Of a DNA stretch of 23,148 bases, positions 5,954 to 12,525 are shown piece by piece (within the stretch, counting starts at the first letter, position 1; every line of letters starts with the position of its first letter). This stretch comes from a virus, in the IMG/VR virus record IMGVR_UViG_3300009026_000065, positions 1 through 23,148 of that record, one strand, 5' to 3'. A program made the position numbers and the translations under genes. The notes below the pieces were generated by a model. That model saw nothing but the letters and a program-made list of their open reading frames with translations. It ran no database searches and had not been told where the DNA came from.

Positions 5954-7405
5954 TTATTTAAATAATGCTTTAAATTCTGACGTCATTTCAGCAGTAAAGT
6001 TTGGAGCTGCCCTGAAATTACCCTTATATCTTAACACAATATGTGCTATTTGTACAGTGCCAATCATCAAAGTAAACTTAAGATTTGCAGCACCGGCACC
6101 AGGATCGTATGCTTGTGTAGCGCCTGGAGTTAAAATCATTTTAGCATCACCTTTACTAAATAGATCGTCTATTAGAGATGAAGAAGATTCGATGTCCTTA
6201 TATTCACCTGCCTCAACAACAACTCCTTTACGAGCTCCGTAATCACCAACACCAGTAACAAGCGCAAAGTCAAAGTTAACTTTCTTTAATTCTTTTAGAT
6301 CTGATTTAAAAATTAATTGGATTAACTGATTAGCAATTAGATCACTATTATCATTAATGGTTTTAGCCATAGTTTTAAATAATGTTTTCTTACCTTTAAG
6401 TACTCTATTGACTAGATCATTCGGTATTCTTTGGATATATTGCTTCCAATTTTTAGAAGTCGGTCTGCTTTTCTTTAGCTCTTTTTGCATTTCAGGCGAT
6501 AGAATTTTAAGCCTTTGTGCTACCTTAATGACATGAACATAGAATGCTCCGGCATCAGCATCAATTTGTGTTCTTAATTTATCAAACTTTCTATCAGCTA
6601 GAAGAGTGGTGAATGCTTTATTAATAAGAGTTGGATCACCTTCAGTAGATCTTCTCTTTTTCTTCAATGAAATACCACAGTAATTTGAACCTTTCTTAAT
6701 AATAAAATCAGAAGAGTTAAAGTCTTTCATTCCATATTTAGTTCTTTGAAATTCTGTAACGTCGTCGTCCCATGCCTGGCCTGTAAGATAAAGCATATCA
6801 GCACCACCATAACCAGCTTTAATGATAGCATTTGCTGCGGATACAGCTTGACATAGATTAGAATAGTTACCCTCTAATGAATCTACTTGCCCCTGCTTAT
6901 AGCCTTTAACCTTTCGCAGATTACCTTTTACTAATTCAATCAATGCATCCATTTCATCTGAGTTAGTAATGTTGTGTGCTCTAGGGAATAAACATAGAGC
7001 TGCAGTCATTAATTCATGTGGATCATCACCTAATGCACTTCGGCCACCTAATGGTCTAAGGTTAACATATACATATTTTTCTAAATCTTTATGGCCAAAA
7101 GCGTAGTCTTTTTCTTTACGAGCGGCGGGAACTTTATCCATCATTAGTTCTAAATCTGGATGTGCGTCAATGATATCTCTTGCAAGACCTGCAAACTTTT
7201 CACGATCTTTGTCAGGTGCTCTTTGACTAACGCCTAGTTTTCTTCCACTGTTTTTTCCAGGTCGTACATCTACTTCAATTTCTGTATTGATTGAGCCGAT
7301 CTCATCGTCAATCTTAGAAAGAACAGACAATGCAAATGTGGTATCACTACCACTGTATTGCAAATCGTCTAAATCTTCAGGTAAAAAAGTTTTAAAGCCG
7401 CGCAT
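5954..7405 (-). CDS. Large putative internal head protein, possible PD-(D/E)XK-type nuclease
   Basis: The 483-residue product starts MRGFKTFLPED, with a predicted gp21-type cut LPE|D at residues 8-10. In the centre is SSDFIIKKGSNYCGISLKKK (231-250). Its spacing, an Asp at 233 then a strand ending in S-L-K248, is like the core of PD-(D/E)XK nucleases, with Ser in place of the second acid; E131 could be the upstream helix acid. This is a weak motif match. The rest is not recognised. It is the first gene behind the TATAAATA late promoter at 7439-7446, 34 bases before its ATG, and leads the series of nine genes with capsid-targeting-like N-termini. It would be among the largest packaged proteins of such a phage. 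Confidence 0.78.
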   Translation of the reverse strand: MRGFKTFLPEDLDDLQYSGSDTTFALSVLSKIDDEIGSINTEIEVDVRPGKNSGRKLGVSQRAPDKDREKFAGLARDIIDAHPDLELMMDKVPAARKEKDYAFGHKDLEKYVYVNLRPLGGRSALGDDPHELMTAALCLFPRAHNITNSDEMDALIELVKGNLRKVKGYKQGQVDSLEGNYSNLCQAVSAANAIIKAGYGGADMLYLTGQAWDDDVTEFQRTKYGMKDFNSSDFIIKKGSNYCGISLKKKRRSTEGDPTLINKAFTTLLADRKFDKLRTQIDADAGAFYVHVIKVAQRLKILSPEMQKELKKSRPTSKNWKQYIQRIPNDLVNRVLKGKKTLFKTMAKTINDNSDLIANQLIQLIFKSDLKELKKVNFDFALVTGVGDYGARKGVVVEAGEYKDIESSSSLIDDLFSKGDAKMILTPGATQAYDPGAGAANLKFTLMIGTVQIAHIVLRYKGNFRAAPNFTAEMTSEFKALFK

Positions 7406-7438
7406 TCTAAGTCCCTTACAAATAAGTTATTATTAATC

Positions 7439-7446
7439 TATTTATA
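7439..7446 (-). promoter_or_regulatory. T4-type late promoter (TATAAATA)
   Basis: A perfect TATAAATA lies on the minus strand, with the expected start about 10 bases further on and the first ATG (7405) 34 bases away. It sits at the junction between small early-type genes and the internal-head-protein series and overlaps the stop codon of the upstream mini-gene. In T4 this octamer alone specifies late transcription with gp55, gp33 and the sliding clamp. Confidence 0.75.
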
Positions 7447-7603
7447 CTTTTTTGAAACTAAACTCTACGGTATATCCTTTTTGTTTAAATTGATTGTATG
7501 ATTCCCATGCAGTTTTCTTAGAATCATAAAGGCATTGGGCGATTGTGGTATCGCCCTTGGTAACTTTAACTATCCAACTATCGAGCAGCATGGACATATA
7601 CAT
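7442..7603 (-). CDS. Small unrecognised phage protein (about 53 residues)
   Basis: A short frame encodes MYMSMLLDSWIVKVTKGDTT, then IAQCLYDSKKTAWESYNQFK and a tail GYTVEFSFKKV. Three in-frame ATGs (7603, 7597, 7591) are possible. The first has a GAAAG stretch at suitable distance, so I chose it with reserve. The strand-helix-strand pattern is that of a small alpha/beta protein and the codon use looks coding. It overlaps the upstream gene by up to 26 bases. Function unknown. Confidence 0.6.
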   Translation of the reverse strand: MYMSMLLDSWIVKVTKGDTTIAQCLYDSKKTAWESYNQFKQKGYTVEFSFKKV

Positions 7604-7892
7604 CGATTCTTTCAGCGTGTCTTAGTGGAAGACATGAATCATAAGCTCTTGGACTACGACCATCAGCAATAGCAGCTGCTCTGCGTGGACCGCGTGGCAT
7701 TAAGGAAACACGATATTTAGGTGTAACATCTTTCCAATCATCATAACCATGCTCACAGCGATATTGATTCATTGTATCAGTTTGCTTAGCCATTTTATTA
7801 ACAGCTTTAATTGAATTTCTCAACAGTTCAATCTGTTGCATATCAGTAGCCGAATTTACATCAGCTGTAAAAATAAAAGAATTAGTTCTCAT
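7578..7892 (-). CDS. Small unrecognised phage protein
   Basis: I take the ATG at 7892 as start (MRTNSFIFTADVNS), not the upstream in-frame TTG at 7898. The product has 104 residues. Its first half is helical (DMQQIELLRNSIKAVNKMAK). Its second half is arginine-rich with strands (KYRVSLMPRGPRRAAA, then RHAERIDVYVHAAR). No family recognised. It overlaps the preceding gene by 11 bases and the following mini-gene by about 26, which indicates coupling within the operon started by the promoter at 8415-8443. Confidence 0.65.
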   Translation of the reverse strand: MRTNSFIFTADVNSATDMQQIELLRNSIKAVNKMAKQTDTMNQYRCEHGYDDWKDVTPKYRVSLMPRGPRRAAAIADGRSPRAYDSCLPLRHAERIDVYVHAAR

Positions 7893-8046
7893 AATCAATA
7901 CCTATATCACTTCCAACATTATTTTGATACCAGAATGATCTGGCTTCGTATTCATCACCGCCGAATAGATTAGAACACTCGAGGATAAACTCCTCGAGGC
8001 TCATAGTTTCAACTGAATCAAATAAAACGTCCTTTAGTTTACTCAT
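7882..8046 (-). CDS. Small acidic unrecognised phage protein
   Basis: The likely start is the ATG at 8046, giving MSKLKDVLFDSVETMSLEEF and 54 residues, because GGGGA lies about 8 bases upstream; a longer frame from 8064 would overlap the upstream gene. The protein is acidic, ends DIGIDYEN and has no recognised domain. A perfect 8-base inverted repeat (7978-7985 with 7991-7998) falls inside the codons for SLEEFILE and could fold in the mRNA. Confidence 0.6.
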   Translation of the reverse strand: MSKLKDVLFDSVETMSLEEFILECSNLFGGDEYEARSFWYQNNVGSDIGIDYEN

Positions 8047-8048
8047 AA

Positions 8049-8381
8049 TTAAATCCCCGTCCATCTAACATCTTCTTCGTTGTAATTAAAGATGTTACCT
8101 CTAGCAAAGTTAGTAGCTGGTTTGTTGTAACCAGCAGCCATCAGCATATCACCAATTTGAAATGGTGAATTAGTTTTGTTATCGATTTTGGTTTTAGGGG
8201 ATTTTTTGACGATGAATCCAGCTACCGAAGATCGGTCGCCACTTCTTCTTATAAGTTTGATATAGTTGCGACCTTCTTCAAAGGTGTAATGATCGCTATG
8301 AATTGTATGCTCAAAACGATCATGTAGCTGCTTTTCCATAATGGAGATAAGCTCTTGTGTCTTTTCAATTAAGTCTTTCAT
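8049..8381 (-). CDS. Conserved phage protein of unknown function
   Basis: The 110-residue product has a helical N-terminus (LIEKTQELISIMEKQLHDRF). It is followed by a compact domain with GFIVKKSPKTKI, FQIGDMLMAAGYNKPATNFA and RGNIF, ending VRWTGI. I remember the pattern GDxLxAA...PAxNxARGN...WTG from small proteins of T4-like marine phages, without a known role. It is the first gene behind the early promoter at 8415-8443, so an early host-takeover or regulatory function would fit, but that is inference. Confidence 0.72.
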   Translation of the reverse strand: MKDLIEKTQELISIMEKQLHDRFEHTIHSDHYTFEEGRNYIKLIRRSGDRSSVAGFIVKKSPKTKIDNKTNSPFQIGDMLMAAGYNKPATNFARGNIFNYNEEDVRWTGI

Positions 8382-8414
8382 AATGTAAATATCCTTTGAT
8401 TAATTTATGGTACT

Positions 8415-8443
8415 ATTATATCAACATATACGGACTTTGTACA
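8415..8443 (-). promoter_or_regulatory. Early promoter, TGTACA-N17-TATAAT
   Basis: On the minus strand TGTACA (8443-8438) is followed after 17 bases by TATAAT (8420-8415), with TGA directly before the -10 box as an extended -10. It points at the gene starting at 8381. The same arrangement recurs at four other operon starts in the window. Confidence 0.82.
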
Positions 8444-8450
8444 GGGCAAC

Positions 8451-8466
8451 AAGAGACTAATCTCTT
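8451..8466 (-). terminator. Hairpin between operons (weak terminator candidate)
   Basis: AAGAGA and TCTCTT form a 6-base stem with a 4-base loop directly upstream of the early promoter and just after the stop of the small membrane protein at 8477. There is no clear U run, so termination is only a possibility. Confidence 0.35.
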
Positions 8467-8476
8467 AAATTTGGTC

Positions 8477-8647
8477 TCAGCTTGGATCTTCAGATGCTAC
8501 CGTGGTATAGATTCCATATAGTAAACCAGCCCAAGCTAGTAAGTTTGCAATACCACCAAATAAAATAACTGAACCACAGATGATCATAAGTGATGCACCG
8601 TCTAAAGTAGTTCTTTCACCGCTACGTTCTTTTAACCATTTTAACAT
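8477..8647 (-). CDS. Small membrane protein (56 residues)
   Basis: A frame in the gap before the helicase operon end encodes MLKWLKERSGERTTLDGASL, then a hydrophobic stretch of about 25 residues (MIICGSVILFGGIANLLAWA and following) and an acidic end. This predicts one or two membrane passes with a basic cytoplasmic N-terminus. A strong AGGAG ribosome binding site lies 8 bases before the ATG. I recall similar MLKWLKERxGERTTLDGA proteins from T4-like marine phages, without known role. It follows gp41 by 9 bases and belongs to the uvsX-gp41 transcript. Confidence 0.75.
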   Translation of the reverse strand: MLKWLKERSGERTTLDGASLMIICGSVILFGGIANLLAWAGLLYGIYTTVASEDPS

Positions 8648-8656
8648 AATATTCTC

Positions 8657-10048
8657 CTAGATTTTAAATTCAGCAAACGTGTCTTTATTCTCATTGTTAC
8701 CCCACGTTGCTATTGGTTTGTCTGCCGCAGGATCCGATACAAGATCCTGTTGGGCAGACTCTTCTGCATCATATAATTTCATGCGGGAGCGATCAATACC
8801 GACTACGAATCTTTTGTACTTGGTAGGATCGTTATATCGGTTCTTTAGCTGTTTTACCATGATCTGGCCAAGTTCTTCAAGTTCCTCTGTAGATATAAGA
8901 GCGAACATTAAGTCTGCCGTAGCTGGTAAACCAAAAGATTCCGATGTATCTTCAAGTCCAACGTCAGTGTTACCAAAACCAGAACGTGTTGTCTGAGTAG
9001 CTGACATAATTGGAACATTGAACTCAACAGCAAGGCCTCGTAATTCTTCCGCGATAGCTTTGATGTAAGTGTAACTATTTATACTGCCACCCATAGCCTT
9101 CATGCGACTTGAGGCGCAGATGTTTAGGTAATCAATATAAATCATATCTGGTTTAAAGTTCTTCTTCATTTTAAGTTCGTTCAGAAGTGCTCTAAAGTGA
9201 CCAGTATGTGCTGAGCCAGTTGGATATTCTTTGACGATTAGCTTACCAATACTTGCTTTAGCAATAGCAGCAATCTTGTCTTTGAATACTTTTTCTGGCA
9301 CTCGTTCGAGTTGTTCAATAGGTAGATCCATTAGGTTAGCATCAATACGCTCAGCGATACGTTCTTCAGCCATTTCCATAGTAATGTATAGAACATTCTT
9401 ACCTTGCTGTAGAATCGAAGCTGCACAATGACACATAAACAAAGATTTACCAACACCAGTACCAGCCAAAGCGATATTCAGTGTTTTATTGGGTAACCCA
9501 CCTTTTGTAATTTTATTGAAGTAATCCAAGTCAAACGGTATACGATCTTCCTTTTTATTGTAAAATTCAAATCGTTCCGCTGAGTTGTCAATGTAATCAT
9601 GACCAATAGCTTGATCAAAGGAAACACCGAGGGCTTCAGATAGAATCTCTGGAATAGCACCATCGGTTTTTTCTTTCTCGTTACCATCAATAATTTGAAT
9701 TGATTCCATGATCGCGTTATAGACAGCACGATCACGGCACCATTTCTCAGACTCTTTAATTAGATACTCAGTATCGACATCAGTTTTCACAGCAATTTGA
9801 TCTATCAGCTGATTAGCACTATTGAGTATTTCATCAGGTGCACTGATCTTACCTAGCTCAAGCTGTAAAACCTTTGATGTCGGAAGCTTATTCGTTTGTT
9901 GAACAAACTTCACGATCATGTCAAATACGGTCTTATGAGTACTTTCAAAATACTCAGGCTTAATGTAAGGTATTACTCTACGACAAAATTCTTCATTATT
10001 CAGTAGGTGATTCAGAATGTGTGTCGGTAGTTGGTTCGATATTTCCAA
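8657..10048 (-). CDS. 41: Replicative DNA helicase, T4 gp41 type (DnaB family)
   Basis: The 463-residue protein is the ring helicase that unwinds DNA at the phage fork. It aligns by eye with T4 gp41 over its whole length. The N-terminal helical domain (residues 9-110) contains YIKPEYFES. The RecA-like domain has Walker A GTGVGKS (196-202), the MEMAEERIAERIDANLMDLP segment after it, Walker B IYIDYLNI (303-310), and TKGG before the core. The start is a TTG at 10048 with a well placed AGAGG; no suitable ATG lies nearby. It overlaps the preceding gene by 53 bases. Its primase partner is not a recognisable gp61 in this window. Confidence 0.95.
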   Translation of the reverse strand: MEISNQLPTHILNHLLNNEEFCRRVIPYIKPEYFESTHKTVFDMIVKFVQQTNKLPTSKVLQLELGKISAPDEILNSANQLIDQIAVKTDVDTEYLIKESEKWCRDRAVYNAIMESIQIIDGNEKEKTDGAIPEILSEALGVSFDQAIGHDYIDNSAERFEFYNKKEDRIPFDLDYFNKITKGGLPNKTLNIALAGTGVGKSLFMCHCAASILQQGKNVLYITMEMAEERIAERIDANLMDLPIEQLERVPEKVFKDKIAAIAKASIGKLIVKEYPTGSAHTGHFRALLNELKMKKNFKPDMIYIDYLNICASSRMKAMGGSINSYTYIKAIAEELRGLAVEFNVPIMSATQTTRSGFGNTDVGLEDTSESFGLPATADLMFALISTEELEELGQIMVKQLKNRYNDPTKYKRFVVGIDRSRMKLYDAEESAQQDLVSDPAADKPIATWGNNENKDTFAEFKI

Positions 10049-10349
10049 TTTTTGCCTCTTTGTTTTCCAATGAATCTAATATAATAAAGTTTAATAGGTC
10101 ACCAAGATAATCATTAAAATCTGAATTTGATTCCAGCTCTTCAATGTCATAATCTGCTGGATCTTGTATGGCGTAATTAAATGACATTGTAGCAGTGTCA
10201 TTTTCTGTGTCTTCCTTGACTGTCACCTTTCCATAGACTACTACTACATTTTTCCATTTACCAGCTTTAAGCTTAACACCATAAAAATCACCAAATCCTG
10301 ATGCGTCATTTTCTACTAGCGCATAATCTGCTGAGGTAATATTAAGCAC
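9996..10349 (-). CDS. Conserved small acidic protein between uvsX and gp41
   Basis: I prefer the GTG at 10349 as start (MLNITSADYALVENDASGFG, 117 residues). AAGAGG lies just upstream and the frame then overlaps the uvsX stop by only 8 bases; the open frame itself reaches a TTG at 10367. The protein has alternating strands (KWKNVVVVYGKVTVKE, TATMSFNYAI) and an acidic helical C-terminal part (DFNDYLGDLLNFIILDSLEN). The function is unknown. Its position between recombinase and helicase, with a 53-base overlap into gp41, makes a replication or recombination accessory role reasonable. Confidence 0.75.
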   Translation of the reverse strand: MLNITSADYALVENDASGFGDFYGVKLKAGKWKNVVVVYGKVTVKEDTENDTATMSFNYAIQDPADYDIEELESNSDFNDYLGDLLNFIILDSLENKEAKIGNIEPTTDTHSESPTE

Positions 10350-11409
10350 CGCGCGCCTCTTCTTCAATTACTTCGTCAAGATCAATCTCTAACATTGGCT
10401 TATGGCCAATAGAATAGTAAGCTTTTAAGAACTCTTTAAAGTTAGTAGTTTCAAAGATTGGTTCCCAGAACTCAGCTGTTAGCGTATCCTTTTCGCGATA
10501 CTTCTGATCCATCTGCTCACCTGTATTTTGGTCTACTTTAGCATACCAACCCATACTTGGTTTAGTAACATAACCACCGGCTAATCCAACTTCTAGTAAG
10601 CCAGAGTATTGCTCGATGCCACCGTCCCACGATACTGTAATGGGTACTTTAGATTTTTCTTTTACAAAGCGTGATTTTTCTACGTTGATCACAAAGTTAT
10701 AGCCTTTGACTTCCTTGCCTTTCTTAACTTGTTGACGGCCAAGAATCCAGATGTTATCCGCACTATAGTAAATACCAGTACCACCAGATACGATAGCCTT
10801 AGGGAATAATCCAATCTCTTGATATGTATGATTGACTGCAAGCAATGGAATATTTCTCATTGTTAGATATGGTGTTACCATTCTAAACAAGCCTTTAAGT
10901 GCTTTAGCTCGAGACATATCTGCTACTGATTTCTCATCCTTAGCATCTTGCAATTCTTTCTTAGAAGCAAGGTTACCAATAGAATCGATTACGATAATGA
11001 CTTTGTCTTTACGTTCAATTTCTTCAAGTTGGTTTACAAGATCAAACTTGAGTTGCTCAACGTCGACAATTGGTGTATGCAATACACGATTAGTATCAAT
11101 GCCGAATGATTCGAAGTAAGATTGTGGTGAACCAAACTCTGAATCATAGAATAACAATACCGCGTCGTCATGCTCTTTAAGATATGCACCTGCCATCAAC
11201 AAAGCAAACGAAGTCTTAAAGTGTTTACTTGGACCAGCAAGAACTGTAAGACCTGAGGTTAAACCACCATCGACATCGCCAGATAGCGCGATATTGATCA
11301 TTGGTACATCAGTCTTTACCATATCTTTTTCTGTAAAGAATACTGAGTTTTTAAGTATTGCTGTACCCTTAACTCTACTATTCTTTTTTAATTTATCCAT
11401 TACGGACAT
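10342..11409 (-). CDS. uvsX: UvsX, RecA-like recombinase
   Basis: The 355-residue product aligns by eye with T4 UvsX. Shared features are FFTEKDMVKTDVPMINIALSG near the N-terminus, Walker A GPSKHFKTS (59-67), VLLFYDSEFGSP (84-95), Walker B VIIVIDSIGNLASKKE (137-152), the AVNHTYQE segment, and VEKSRFVKEKSK. The enzyme coats single-stranded DNA and drives strand exchange in recombination-dependent replication and repair. It is somewhat shorter than T4 UvsX, lacking much of the acidic tail. The start ATG overlaps the stop of the phage bS21 gene (TAATG), so recombinase synthesis is coupled to the ribosomal-protein gene. Confidence 0.96.
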   Translation of the reverse strand: MSVMDKLKKNSRVKGTAILKNSVFFTEKDMVKTDVPMINIALSGDVDGGLTSGLTVLAGPSKHFKTSFALLMAGAYLKEHDDAVLLFYDSEFGSPQSYFESFGIDTNRVLHTPIVDVEQLKFDLVNQLEEIERKDKVIIVIDSIGNLASKKELQDAKDEKSVADMSRAKALKGLFRMVTPYLTMRNIPLLAVNHTYQEIGLFPKAIVSGGTGIYYSADNIWILGRQQVKKGKEVKGYNFVINVEKSRFVKEKSKVPITVSWDGGIEQYSGLLEVGLAGGYVTKPSMGWYAKVDQNTGEQMDQKYREKDTLTAEFWEPIFETTNFKEFLKAYYSIGHKPMLEIDLDEVIEEEARGA

Positions 11410-11651
11410 TATGATCTACTCCTCGGTTGTTCCCAACCAGTTTGTGCTAGTTGTCTTTCTTTCTTACGCCATCTAATGATGGATTCTGCTTTCTTTCTTT
11501 TCTTCTTCGAAGTTGGTTTTTCATAGAACTCTTTTTCTTTTGCTTTTTGCAAAGTACCAGCTCGTTCTACAGACTTCTTGAATTTTCTCATAGCCACTTC
11601 AAATGGCATTTCTTTTTTCTTGCCTTTGGCTGTTAAGTCTACGCTTGGCAT
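11409..11651 (-). CDS. rpsU: Phage-encoded ribosomal protein bS21
   Basis: The 80-residue basic protein has the bS21 signature: MPFEVAMRKFKKSVERAG (the E-x-a-l-RFKR-vekaG pattern) followed by EFYEKPTSKKKRKKAES. Bacterial bS21 is about 70 residues and sits on the 30S platform next to the anti-Shine-Dalgarno region. A phage copy could replace the host protein and favour phage initiation sites. An N-terminal extension (MPSVDLTAKGKKKE) and a C-terminal basic tail exceed the core. The gene stands first behind the early promoter at 11678-11706, in the same transcript as uvsX and gp41, with AGGAG before the ATG. Confidence 0.9.
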   Translation of the reverse strand: MPSVDLTAKGKKKEMPFEVAMRKFKKSVERAGTLQKAKEKEFYEKPTSKKKRKKAESIIRWRKKERQLAQTGWEQPRSRS

Positions 11652-11677
11652 ATTTTCTCCTAGTTAATTAATGTGTT

Positions 11678-11706
11678 ATTATATCACAGTTTCACTCGAT
11701 TGTACA
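11678..11706 (-). promoter_or_regulatory. Early promoter, TGTACA-N17-TATAAT, embedded in the end of the upstream gene
   Basis: TGTACA (11706-11701) and TATAAT (11683-11678) are 17 bases apart with TGA before the -10 box. The whole promoter overlaps the last codons of the UDP-glucose-dehydrogenase gene, whose TAA stop (11681-11679) is part of the -10 box. It drives bS21, uvsX and gp41. Confidence 0.85.
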
Positions 11707-12524
11707 TGGTTAAATGAGATATTTTGCTCTTTTTCTCTTTCATCTCGTTCGTACTGTGATCTGTATCCGTTGTTGATTTCTATGGCTTTAGCCAATAGGG
11801 TAAGTTTATCGCTGAACTTAGAAAAGGCGAGAGTATCTTTAGGGAAGCATGCTCCACCATATCCTTGTTTTCCATCAAACCCTGGAACTTTAGTATGTGA
11901 AATACTAACACGATCATCAGCACCTACTGCTTTAATTACCTTATTGAAGTTTACGTTACCATGTGCGTTACATGCGTCATATAGCTGGTTAAAGAAAGTT
12001 ACTTTAGTTGCTAGGAAAGAATTAATAGCATACTTTACGAAACTTGCTTCTGCCTTACTTACATTGAATGATGGACATGGAGTACACAAACTATACTCTT
12101 GGTAATATCTTTCTAATAGTTCACATTGCTCTTCTTCGCCGCCAAAGATATGGAACTCTGGATTTACAAACTGTTCGCATGCAGATCGTTCGGTTAGAAA
12201 CTCTGGATTGTATACGACATTTGTTTGTGAATACTTGTCAATTGTCGATGGAGTAATAGTCGATTTAATCACGACTAAACCAGATACATCAGATAAATCT
12301 GCCATTACCTCATCAAGAATAGCAGTGTTAATATCACCATCATCTTGCATAGGTGTAGGAACACAGATAAACGTAAGATCTGGATTCCAATTAGCTAATG
12401 CTTTCACATCTTCAGGTGTTGATCCATAATTAGGGTCTAGGATTTTCTTTTCTACTACTGGATTGCTAAATCCATAATCTACTGCTTTGCCAACGAAACC
12501 GTGGCCGATAACTGCTACTTTCAT
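11679..12524 (-). CDS. UDP-glucose/GDP-mannose dehydrogenase family protein, short form
   Basis: Starting at the ATG at 12524 (MKVAVIGHGFVGKAV, with GGAGG upstream; the open frame extends further but without support) the product has 281 residues. It has the NAD-binding GxGFVG (7-12), the ICVPTPM strand, YNPEFLTER (105-113) and the catalytic-cysteine motif GGACFPKD with C226. These make it a four-electron nucleotide-sugar dehydrogenase, most likely UDP-glucose to UDP-glucuronate. Typical Ugd has 390-440 residues; the C-terminal nucleotide-sugar-binding domain is missing, so the substrate is uncertain. It ends the seven-gene operon with a glycosyltransferase and dCMP hydroxymethylase, which suggests it makes a sugar donor for DNA modification. 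Confidence 0.88.
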   Translation of the reverse strand: MKVAVIGHGFVGKAVDYGFSNPVVEKKILDPNYGSTPEDVKALANWNPDLTFICVPTPMQDDGDINTAILDEVMADLSDVSGLVVIKSTITPSTIDKYSQTNVVYNPEFLTERSACEQFVNPEFHIFGGEEEQCELLERYYQEYSLCTPCPSFNVSKAEASFVKYAINSFLATKVTFFNQLYDACNAHGNVNFNKVIKAVGADDRVSISHTKVPGFDGKQGYGGACFPKDTLAFSKFSDKLTLLAKAIEINNGYRSQYERDEREKEQNISFNHVQSSETVI

Positions 12525-12525
12525 T

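Noticed and set aside
9478-9735. Minus-strand frame inside the gp41 helicase gene
   Set aside because: It is an out-of-frame shadow of a gene with full-length similarity to T4 gp41. The same applies to 14671-14853, 14914-15108, 18874-19164 and 20065-20274.
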